This document shows positions 1 to 5,838 of a stretch of 6,504 nt of DNA, piece after piece; position 1 is the stretch's first letter, and each line of letters begins with the position of its first letter. The position numbers were made by a program, and so were the translations under genes. The stretch is from Coxiellaceae bacterium (GTDB lineage: Bacteria > Pseudomonadota > Gammaproteobacteria > Coxiellales > Coxiellaceae), in assembly GCA_003450655.1 (NCBI GenBank), contig DMFG01000080.1:732-7235 (forward strand), written 5' to 3'. The notes under the pieces are model-generated. The model ran no database searches and had not been told where the DNA came from. It was given only the letters and a program-made list of their open reading frames with translations.

Positions 1-1080
1 AAAAACATCACAGATTATGGTGCTTTCGTTGATTTGGGTGGTGTTGATGGTCTTCTTCACATTACAGATATCGCTTGGAAACGTGTTAAGCATCCTAGTG
101 AGATGATTGCTGTTGGCCAAGAGCTCAAAGTTAAAATATTAAAATTTGACCGTGAAAAGAATCGTGTTTCACTGGGTCTCAAGCAATTAGGCGATGATCC
201 TTGGTTGAATATTGCGCGTCGTTATCAAGTGCACGGCCGTGTATTTGGTAAAGTGACTAACATTGCCGATTATGGTTGCTTTGTTGAACTAGAGGAAGGT
301 GTTGAAGGTCTGGTTCATATGTCTGAGTTAGACTGGACCAACAAAAACATTCACCCTAGCAAAGTAGTTCAACCAGGTGATGAGGTTGAGGTCATGGTAC
401 TAGAAGTGGATGCTGACCGCCGTCGTATCTCTTTAGGTATCAAGCAATGTAAACAAAATCCATGGCAAGAATTTGCTGATAAGTTCCAAGAAGGCGATAA
501 AGTGACAGGTCACATTCGTTCAATGACAGACTTCGGTGTTTTCATTGGATTGAACGGTGAGATTGATGGCTTAATTCACTTGTCTGACTTATCTTGGGCT
601 GAGTCTGGAGAAGAAATTGCTCGAACACTCAACAAAGGCCAAGAAATTGAAGCAGTGATTCTGTCTATTGATGCTGAACGTGAGCGTATTTCGTTGGGCG
701 TTAAGCAATTAGAAACAGATCCATTAGCTGAGTACTTAACGGCTCAAGGTGATGGTGCTGTTGTGACTGCTAAAGTAAAAGAAATCCTCGAAAAACATGC
801 GGTTTTTCAAGTAACTGATGAGATAGATGCCATTATGCGTATTGCTGATTTCAGCATTGAGCATACAGACAGCTTATCTGATGTGTTGACCGTTGGTGAA
901 GAAGTTGATGTGAAGCTCATGTACATCGACAAGAAAGCTCATCAACTCGTTGTGTCACGTAAAGCGTTATTGGAAGATAGCACGTCTGGAGGCACTAGTT
1001 CTCAACATAAACCGGTTGTTCCTACAAAAACAACATTGGGTGATTTGTTGAAAGAACAAATGAACAATAAAGACGATTAA
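1..1080 (+). CDS. rpsA: 30S ribosomal protein S1, C-terminal two thirds (5' end outside window)
   Basis: S1 is the large mRNA-binding protein of the 30S subunit, needed to recruit and unfold mRNA at initiation. The reading frame is open from base 1 and encodes 359 residues; enterobacterial S1 is about 557, so roughly 200 N-terminal residues (domains 1, 2 and the start of 3) are missing at the window edge. Visible are the rest of domain 3 (residues 1 to about 63, opening [14 protein letters not shown]), domain 4 (about 78-150, [17 protein letters not shown]), domain 5 (about 168-247, [20 protein letters not shown]) and a diverged domain 6 (about 262-331). Domains 3 to 5 each end in the typical RxSLGxKQ motif; domain 6 instead ends near LVVSRKAL. 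A Ser/Thr/Lys-rich linker leads to a C-terminal LGDLLKEQM tail. An internal TTG at 34 is not the start, since conserved S1 sequence lies upstream of it. A strong terminator follows. The identification is very secure. Confidence 0.98.
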   Translation, partial: KNITDYGAFVDLGGVDGLLHITDIAWKRVKHPSEMIAVGQELKVKILKFDREKNRVSLGLKQLGDDPWLNIARRYQVHGRVFGKVTNIADYGCFVELEEGVEGLVHMSELDWTNKNIHPSKVVQPGDEVEVMVLEVDADRRRISLGIKQCKQNPWQEFADKFQEGDKVTGHIRSMTDFGVFIGLNGEIDGLIHLSDLSWAESGEEIARTLNKGQEIEAVILSIDAERERISLGVKQLETDPLAEYLTAQGDGAVVTAKVKEILEKHAVFQVTDEIDAIMRIADFSIEHTDSLSDVLTVGEEVDVKLMYIDKKAHQLVVSRKALLEDSTSGGTSSQHKPVVPTKTTLGDLLKEQMNNKDD

Positions 1081-1105
1081 TCGCGTTTTATTGGTATAAC
1101 ATGGG

Positions 1106-1135
1106 CTCATGCTTCTAGTGTCATAGGAGGATGAG
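1106..1135 (+). other. Imperfect hairpin in the rpsA 3' untranslated region
   Basis: CTCAT (1106-1110) plus CTTCTA (1112-1117) pair with TAGGAG (1124-1129) plus ATGAG (1131-1135). This gives 11 base pairs with one T-G wobble, one internal G/G mismatch and a six-base loop. It lies just upstream of the terminator hairpin, so the rpsA transcript would end in two tandem stem-loops. It has no T-tract and so is not itself a terminator. The role is unknown; mRNA 3' end stabilisation or RNase processing are possibilities (inference). Confidence 0.45.
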
Positions 1136-1140
1136 TATCG

Positions 1141-1180
1141 ACAAACCCAGTTAAAGCCTTTGCTTTAGCTGGGTTTTGTT
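1141..1180 (+). terminator. Rho-independent terminator after rpsA
   Basis: A near-perfect 15-bp stem pairs 1143-1157 with 1162-1176, with a single T-G wobble, a GC-rich CCCAG/CTGGG core and a four-base CTTT loop. The descending arm runs into TTTTGTT. This is a textbook intrinsic terminator, placed 60 bases after the rpsA stop and 42 bases before the lapA start, so it should largely separate the two transcription units. The run of A's at the foot of the left arm is short, so activity on the other strand would be weak. Confidence 0.9.
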
Positions 1181-1192
1181 CAACATTGTTGA
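1180..1192. repeat. 13-bp perfect inverted repeat upstream of lapA
   Basis: TCAACATTGTTGA has six-base arms around a single central T. It sits between the terminator and the lapA ribosome binding site, where the lapA-lapB-pyrF promoter would be expected. It could be an operator, but no regulator can be named from the sequence, and short palindromes arise by chance in AT-rich DNA. Confidence 0.3.
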
Positions 1193-1222
1193 GTCACTTT
1201 TTCATAGAATAAGGAAGAAAAG

Positions 1223-1519
1223 ATGAAATATATTGTGACCTTGTTTTGGTTTGTGGTGGCTTGTTTGGTTGCTTTATTTACCACCATGAATTCTTTTTCT
1301 GTGAATCTTCATCAGCCACTGGGTTCGATGAAAGTCTATTTCCCTTTATTATTACTGATTACGTTGATCGTTGGGGCTTTTCTTGGTTTCTGTGCCGTTG
1401 TTCCTTGGGTGTTTCGTTTGCGCGCTCAGCGCTCTAGTATGAAGGCAGAATTAAAGCGTGCCCAAAAAGAATTAGATAACCTTAGAACCTTGCCTTTATC
1501 GGATACAACGACTGTATGA
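1223..1519 (+). CDS. lapA: LPS assembly protein A (LapA, DUF1049 family)
   Basis: LapA is a small inner-membrane partner of LapB. In enterobacteria the pair regulates LPS amount by promoting FtsH-dependent degradation of LpxC. This 98-residue protein has the family layout: a first membrane helix (about 4-22), a short periplasmic stretch with the N-F-x-V-N-like pattern (SFSVNLHQPLGS), a second membrane helix (about 38-64), and a basic amphipathic or coiled-coil cytoplasmic tail (about 66-90, rich in R, K and E). The ATG is preceded by AAGGAA at 1211-1216 with a six-base spacer, a good ribosome binding site. Its TGA stop overlaps the lapB ATG by four bases. Family sequence is weakly conserved, so the call rests on topology, length and the lapB neighbour together. 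An overlapping 63-codon frame at 1246 is a shadow. Confidence 0.93.
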   Translation: MKYIVTLFWFVVACLVALFTTMNSFSVNLHQPLGSMKVYFPLLLLITLIVGAFLGFCAVVPWVFRLRAQRSSMKAELKRAQKELDNLRTLPLSDTTTV

Positions 1520-2700
1520 CTGTCTTTGCTTATGTTTTTTTTCCTTTAGTTGCGTTAGGAGCTTGGCTTTTTGGTCGTCGTTCTAATTTAAGGGAGCGAT
1601 TGGGTTTTCCAGTTCGTTTTCAGCGTGACTATTTTCGTGGATTAAATTTTCTGATTAATGAACAGCCTGATAAAGCCGTTGATGTTTTTATTAAGCTGAT
1701 GGAGATTGATAGTGATACTGTTGAGACGCATCTGGCTTTAGCAGGGTTGTTTCGTCGACGAGGCGAGGTAGACCGGGCGATTAAAATTCATCAAAATTTA
1801 ATTGCTAGACCTCAATTGGAACAGCATCATCGTCATCAAGCGTTATTAGCGCTGGGTGAAGATTATTTAAGTGCTGGTGTATTAGATCGTGCAGAAAAGA
1901 TCTTTCTTGAGCTGTCAGAGCAAGATAAGCATGATGGCCAAAGCTTATTACTGTTATTACAAATCTACCATTTAGAGAAAGAGTGGAATAAGGCCATTAA
2001 AATTGCTCAGCGTTTAGCTGTGTTTTCTGGCACTTCTTACCGCCTGCATATTGCTCATTATTATTGTGAGTTATCTGAAGATATGCGTCGTAAGCAGCAC
2101 TTTCAAGAAGCTAAGCATTATTTACATAAAGCGCAAAGTATTGATCGCCACTGTGTGCGTGCTTATTTATTAGAAGCCAAGTCAGCATTTCATGCGCAGG
2201 ATTACACCGTCAGTATACGAGCTTATGAACGCGTGATGGAAGAAGATCCAAACTATGTTACTGAGATACTCGATGATATGGCTATTTGTTATGAGCACTG
2301 TGGGCATCAGGAAGCATTTACTCAATACCTTCAGGGTATATATTCAGCAACTCCTTTTGTTGATGTCGCAGCTTGTTTGTCAAAATTACTTTATCAGCAA
2401 CATGGCTTACAAACGGCAATTGATTTTCTTGAGAATTATGTGGCTAAACATGGTTCATTATGGGCTTTGGCGCCATTAATTCAGTGTTATGCGGATAGTG
2501 CTTCGGTACCCGACGCACAGAAGTTGTTAAAACTAGAGCGTCATTTAGAATCTTTATTGTTAGATCACCCCACTTACCGGTGTTTGCAGTGTGGTTTTTC
2601 TGGTACTACGCTGCATTGGTTGTGTCCGAGTTGTCAGACGTGGTCAAGCACAAAACCAATCCGATCAACCGATGTGTTATCCCGGAAGCCTGTGTTATGA
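1516..2700 (+). CDS. lapB: LPS assembly protein B (LapB/YciM), TPR and rubredoxin-like metal-binding protein
   Basis: LapB is a membrane-anchored cytoplasmic TPR protein that acts as adaptor for FtsH-mediated LpxC turnover and coordinates LPS synthesis. The 394 residues match the usual length (389 in E. coli). An N-terminal membrane helix (about 2-19) ends in GRRS (20-23), as in the family. TPR helices follow from about 38 to 330, including the conserved stretches DKAVDVF, GEVDRAIKIHQ, DRAEKIF and HYYCEL. The C-terminal rubredoxin-like knuckle keeps all four metal-binding cysteines, CxxCG at 356/359 and CPSC at 370/373, followed by the conserved WSSTKPIR. The start ATG lies within the lapA stop (ATGA overlap), indicating translational coupling. 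The stop overlaps the pyrF start in the same way. Nothing looks broken. Confidence 0.96.
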   Translation: MTVFAYVFFPLVALGAWLFGRRSNLRERLGFPVRFQRDYFRGLNFLINEQPDKAVDVFIKLMEIDSDTVETHLALAGLFRRRGEVDRAIKIHQNLIARPQLEQHHRHQALLALGEDYLSAGVLDRAEKIFLELSEQDKHDGQSLLLLLQIYHLEKEWNKAIKIAQRLAVFSGTSYRLHIAHYYCELSEDMRRKQHFQEAKHYLHKAQSIDRHCVRAYLLEAKSAFHAQDYTVSIRAYERVMEEDPNYVTEILDDMAICYEHCGHQEAFTQYLQGIYSATPFVDVAACLSKLLYQQHGLQTAIDFLENYVAKHGSLWALAPLIQCYADSASVPDAQKLLKLERHLESLLLDHPTYRCLQCGFSGTTLHWLCPSCQTWSSTKPIRSTDVLSRKPVL

Positions 2701-3407
2701 GTGCTATGCATTCACCCATTATCCTCGCTTTGGATCATGAAACCGATACCCAAGTGTTATCTTTTGTGAAGCCATTATCACCCGCGCAGTGCCGCTTGAA
2801 GATCGGGAAATATTTGTTTGTTCGTTATGGTCCTGATCTAGTTAAGCAGTTAATCGATAGGGGTTTTGATGTTTTTTTAGATTTGAAATTCCACGATATT
2901 CCTCATACGGTTAGACAGGCTTGTCAGGCAGCAGCTGAACTCGGGGTGTGGATGTTAAATGTCCATTGTCAAGGAGGTAATGCGATGCTCCATGCAGCGG
3001 TTGAGGGTGTTGATAGTGCACAGACAGAGCGCCGCCCTCTGTTAACTGGCGTAACTGCTCTAACCAGTCTCTCAGAGCACGATATAGCATCATTAGGGTA
3101 TCATGAGTCTGTCGACAGTTTAGTGGCACGTTATGCGCGTATGGCTCACCATGCTGGCTTAGATGGCATTGTATGTTCAGCACGAGAAGCTCAACGATTG
3201 CGTGGTCTATTGCCGGTATCATTTGCCCTGGTGACGCCCGGTATTCGGTTGCAATCAGATGATTGTCAAGATCAGCAGCGTGTGCAAACCCCACAACAAG
3301 CCATTATGAATGGTGCGAATTATTTGGTGATTGGTCGTCCTATTACTCAATCAGTAGACCCAATGGCTTCTCTAGAACTCTATCTGGAAGCGCTATCTTC
3401 AGTCTAA
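2697..3407 (+). CDS. pyrF: Orotidine 5'-phosphate decarboxylase
   Basis: PyrF decarboxylates OMP to UMP, the final step of de novo pyrimidine synthesis, in the cytoplasm. The 236-residue protein is a complete TIM-barrel enzyme of the short bacterial type (E. coli 245). Active-site residues are all present: D13 in LALD, K35 in RLKIGK, and the charged tetrad segment DLKFHDIP with D62, K64 and D67. The phosphate-binding elements are VTPGIR (about 179-184) and IGRPIT (R214). The chosen ATG at 2697 overlaps the lapB TGA by four bases. A second in-frame ATG at 2706 is possible and would shorten the protein by three residues. The frame is open back to a non-ATG start at 2580, but that extension lies inside lapB and lacks family similarity. 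Third gene of the lapA-lapB-pyrF operon; no clear intrinsic terminator follows. Confidence 0.97.
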   Translation: MSAMHSPIILALDHETDTQVLSFVKPLSPAQCRLKIGKYLFVRYGPDLVKQLIDRGFDVFLDLKFHDIPHTVRQACQAAAELGVWMLNVHCQGGNAMLHAAVEGVDSAQTERRPLLTGVTALTSLSEHDIASLGYHESVDSLVARYARMAHHAGLDGIVCSAREAQRLRGLLPVSFALVTPGIRLQSDDCQDQQRVQTPQQAIMNGANYLVIGRPITQSVDPMASLELYLEALSSV

Positions 3408-3487
3408 CTTTGCTTTATTGTTGATTGTTTTTGATACAGAAGATGCTTGCACGTTGAGTGACAACTGATTATCATGTGCCCCAATTA

Positions 3488-3515
3488 TTGATAGGTTTAG
3501 TCTGACGGTTATACC
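3488..3515 (+). promoter_or_regulatory. Possible sigma70-type promoter for the kinase-like gene
   Basis: TTGATA (3488-3493, five of six to the -35 consensus) is separated by 16 bases from TATACC (3510-3515, four of six to the -10 consensus), about 28 bases upstream of the start codon. An alternative pair is TTGCAC (3447-3452) and TATCAT (3470-3475) with a 17-base spacer. The 136-base gap after pyrF makes a separate promoter plausible, but matches of this quality are frequent in AT-rich DNA. Confidence 0.3.
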
Positions 3516-3543
3516 TTAATGTTTCTATCTATGAGGTCTTTTT

Positions 3544-4209
3544 ATGTTTCAGTATGAGTCCACGTTAAAAAGTGATGCTTTTGGTAAAATAGAGAAAGGG
3601 ATGTTTATCACCAATGATGCATCAATTCCTGCTATTCGCCGGGTTTATACGCGAAACCTCTGGATTACACCATTGGCTCGCTTGCTTGCACGTAATGAGA
3701 AGCGCGCACTGGCTCGTCTAATGCCACTGAAGTCACCTTATTTTCCCACATTGCTCGAAGTGGCGCGGCATTCACACGTTCGTAGCTTCATTCAAGGCGA
3801 TTCAATGCATCGTGCGAATGAACGGTTAACACCCGAATTTTTTAAATCCAGTCGACAGTTGTTGCTCACGTTAAAGCGAGCCGGTGTGGTCAATAATGAC
3901 TTAGCTAAAGAAGCCAATTGGATCATTACACCGGAAAGTACGCCATCAGTGACAGATTTTCAGCTGGCCTTTTGTTTTAAAAATAGAGTTAGCCAGTGGT
4001 TTTTAACCTTGTGCTATGAAGATTTGCGTCACTTGTTAAAACATAAAAGAAAATACCATTCGGTCACCGCAAAAGAAAAAAAAGTCCTTGCCTCAAAATC
4101 ATGGATCAGTGTTGTCTGGATGAAGACGGGTAAGCGCGTCTATCATTTTGTGACTCGACGGCTTTTAGGTTGGTCAGAGAGGCAAGGGCCTGAAGAGCGT
4201 GATATTTAA
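3544..4209 (+). CDS. RIO/Ser-Thr-kinase-like protein, small proteobacterial family
   Basis: This 221-residue protein resembles a family of small proteins in gammaproteobacteria annotated as serine/threonine or RIO1-like kinases; the substrate is unknown. A compact N-lobe includes an alphaC-like helix (RNEKRALARL, E52). The catalytic-loop equivalent is N117-N118-D119-L-A-K-E-A-N125-W, keeping the catalytic Asp and the metal-binding Asn. The metal-binding DFG equivalent is DFQ (D138). The C-terminal family signatures are DLRHLLKHKRKY (about 160-171) and GKRVYHFVTRRLLGWSERQG (186-205). No glycine-rich loop or clear ATP-binding lysine of classical kinases can be seen. As I recall, relatives read HND where this protein has NND, so the HxD histidine is replaced. 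The start is supported by GAGG at 3533-3536, seven bases upstream. It is a likely monocistronic gene, possibly a lipid or sugar kinase rather than a protein kinase. Confidence 0.75.
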   Translation: MFQYESTLKSDAFGKIEKGMFITNDASIPAIRRVYTRNLWITPLARLLARNEKRALARLMPLKSPYFPTLLEVARHSHVRSFIQGDSMHRANERLTPEFFKSSRQLLLTLKRAGVVNNDLAKEANWIITPESTPSVTDFQLAFCFKNRVSQWFLTLCYEDLRHLLKHKRKYHSVTAKEKKVLASKSWISVVWMKTGKRVYHFVTRRLLGWSERQGPEERDI

Positions 4210-4256
4210 AGTATTTTTTAAAATTTAGTTCAATCGATCGGTGGTATGTTTTAGGA

Positions 4257-4270
4257 TGACACTGGTATCA
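4257..4270. repeat. Imperfect 14-bp dyad upstream of the MFS gene
   Basis: TGACACTGGTATCA matches its reverse complement at 10 of 14 positions (TGAnAC..GTnTCA). It lies about 90 bases upstream of the likely transporter start, where an operator could sit. No regulator can be assigned; the LysR gene to the right is convergent and not divergent, so it is not an obvious partner for this site. Low confidence. Confidence 0.2.
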
Positions 4271-4360
4271 GGCTAATGATGCTTATGTTAGTCCGGATGA
4301 TAATGATGAAAAACGCCAACCCTTTCATTGTATGCCAAACGCAGCTTTATCGAGAATGCC

Positions 4361-5647
4361 ATGGAGGTCTTAACATCAAAAGAGATCGCGAGTAAAAAAA
4401 GCACTCGCTTTGCAAATCTAGCCGTGATTATCGAATGGTATGATTTTGGTTTATACACCGTTCTTAGTGCGTACCTATACACCATTTTTTTTCCTAACAT
4501 CAGCCCGTCTACCAGTTCTCTACTTGTGCTATTTATCTATTGGTTAGGGTATGTGGGTCGAATTATTGGTGGCTTTGTCTTTTCTCGATTTGCTGATAGC
4601 GTGGGTCGTAAATCGACATTCGTGATGAGCTCACTGATGATGACATTCAGTACAGCGTTGCTGGCATGTTTACCGATTCATTACATTGATGCTTTCTGGC
4701 TGCCTGTATTATTTATTGTGATCCGTCTGTTGCAAGGTATTGCTTTAGGTATAGAATATCCTGGTGGTATGGTATTTATTTATGAGCACGCAAGACCTGG
4801 TTTACAACTTTCAGAGTTATTGCGATCCTCTTTTTTTTCTCAGCTAGGAGGTCTCATTGGGGTTGCAGTCGGCTATCTATTAACGTTGTTTTATAACCAC
4901 AATGCTATGGTTGAGTATGCCTGGCGGCTCCCTTACGTATTGGCAGGCGTGTCAGGTTTGTTGCTGTTCGCGATACGCCTCTACGCCTCAGAGACACCTG
5001 ATTTTGTATCGTCTGGTGAGACAGTATATTCATTTAGTTACCTGTCGACACTGAAAACTTTTTACCAACAGTTTTTGGGTATGATGGTGATGATCATTAT
5101 GCTTGAGGGCATGGTAAAGTTTTTGAGCATGGGAAATCTTTATTTTCATAGGAATTTTCACATCCCACTGCAAGATTTATTTTTGTGCTCTACGATCTGT
5201 TTTTCTGTGGTGATGTCATCGCTGTTGTTTCTTTCATGGTTTGTTAAACAGTCCCATCGAGTCATGCCAGTACTGTTAGGGCTTTCGTTGACATTAGTTT
5301 TGGGTGCTGGCCTGTTATGCTTGTTGACGAGCGGTTCGTTGTTAATATTGATACTGGCTATGGTGTTACTGTCTTTTACCGCTAGTGTATATAATAAATT
5401 TATGGTCTATACGTTATGTCAACATTCATCAGTGAAGTCACGTGTTTCTCTCATTGCTTTTTATAATAATTCTACTGTGTTCGTTGCTGCATTATTCCCT
5501 TGGTGTCTTAATTATATGGTTAACACCTATCATCAGCCGATGTTGGTGCCAGAGGTGTTTGTCATCTTGTCAATCACAGTGGCAGTCTATATGTTTTTTA
5601 AGGTCTCACAACATTCAGGTTTTTTAATCCATACTTCTCGTCATTAA
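4361..5647 (+). CDS. MFS transporter, metabolite:H+ symporter (MHS, ProP-like) type
   Basis: A 428-residue inner-membrane protein with about 12 hydrophobic helices, the usual MHS length. Diagnostic motifs are EWYDFGLY in helix 1 (25-32), the loop 2-3 MFS motif ending FSRFADSVGRK (74-84, with D79, R83 and K84), and RLLQGIALGIEYPGG (122-136) in helix 4. Members import osmolytes, organic acids or amino acids with protons; the substrate here cannot be read from the sequence. The equivalent loop in the second half (near WFVKQSHRVMP) is degenerate. The ATG at 4361 is chosen because it leaves a normal tail of about 24 residues before EWYDF, but its upstream ribosome binding site is poor (only GAG at 4352-4354). 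The frame is open further up to a TTG at 4328, adding 11 residues. It starts 151 bases after the kinase-like gene, so probably has its own promoter, and it converges with the LysR gene. Confidence 0.9.
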   Translation: MEVLTSKEIASKKSTRFANLAVIIEWYDFGLYTVLSAYLYTIFFPNISPSTSSLLVLFIYWLGYVGRIIGGFVFSRFADSVGRKSTFVMSSLMMTFSTALLACLPIHYIDAFWLPVLFIVIRLLQGIALGIEYPGGMVFIYEHARPGLQLSELLRSSFFSQLGGLIGVAVGYLLTLFYNHNAMVEYAWRLPYVLAGVSGLLLFAIRLYASETPDFVSSGETVYSFSYLSTLKTFYQQFLGMMVMIIMLEGMVKFLSMGNLYFHRNFHIPLQDLFLCSTICFSVVMSSLLFLSWFVKQSHRVMPVLLGLSLTLVLGAGLLCLLTSGSLLILILAMVLLSFTASVYNKFMVYTLCQHSSVKSRVSLIAFYNNSTVFVAALFPWCLNYMVNTYHQPMLVPEVFVILSITVAVYMFFKVSQHSGFLIHTSRH

Positions 5648-5838
5648 TATGGGGCTACATTCAGAGATCCTGAGCACCCTTATGAAATTATGTACTTATT
5701 GATAATAAAAGAAGAAAGAAAATAAATAATTCGCCCGTGATTGAATTAAGATCTTCGTTTGTCGCGGTTATGGTTTTTATACCTAATGCTTCTGAGAAAA
5801 AATTCGCATCTTCTCTACGATTCAATTGTCTGACACGA

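Noticed and set aside
1126..1154. AGGAGG followed at once by ATG and a seven-codon ORF ending TAA, a possible relic of an ihfB start
   Set aside because: There is no spacer between the SD-like sequence and the ATG, the peptide does not resemble the IhfB N-terminus, and the AGGAGG is explained as the right arm of the 1106-1135 hairpin.
1186..1210. TTGTTG ... TAGAAT as a sigma70 promoter for lapA
   Set aside because: The spacer is only 13 bases, well outside the normal 16-18 range. A promoter is expected here but cannot be placed.
2580..2696. Upstream extension of the pyrF frame
   Set aside because: It lies inside the conserved C-terminal metal-binding domain of lapB, begins at a non-ATG codon, and precedes the well-matched PyrF N-terminus.
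2911..3294. Minus-strand 127-codon ORF inside pyrF
   Set aside because: It lies wholly within pyrF, which has all its catalytic residues; the composition looks like an antisense shadow.
4288..4500. Minus-strand 70-codon ORF opposite the transporter start
   Set aside because: It lies mostly antisense to conserved MFS sequence, with no family resemblance.
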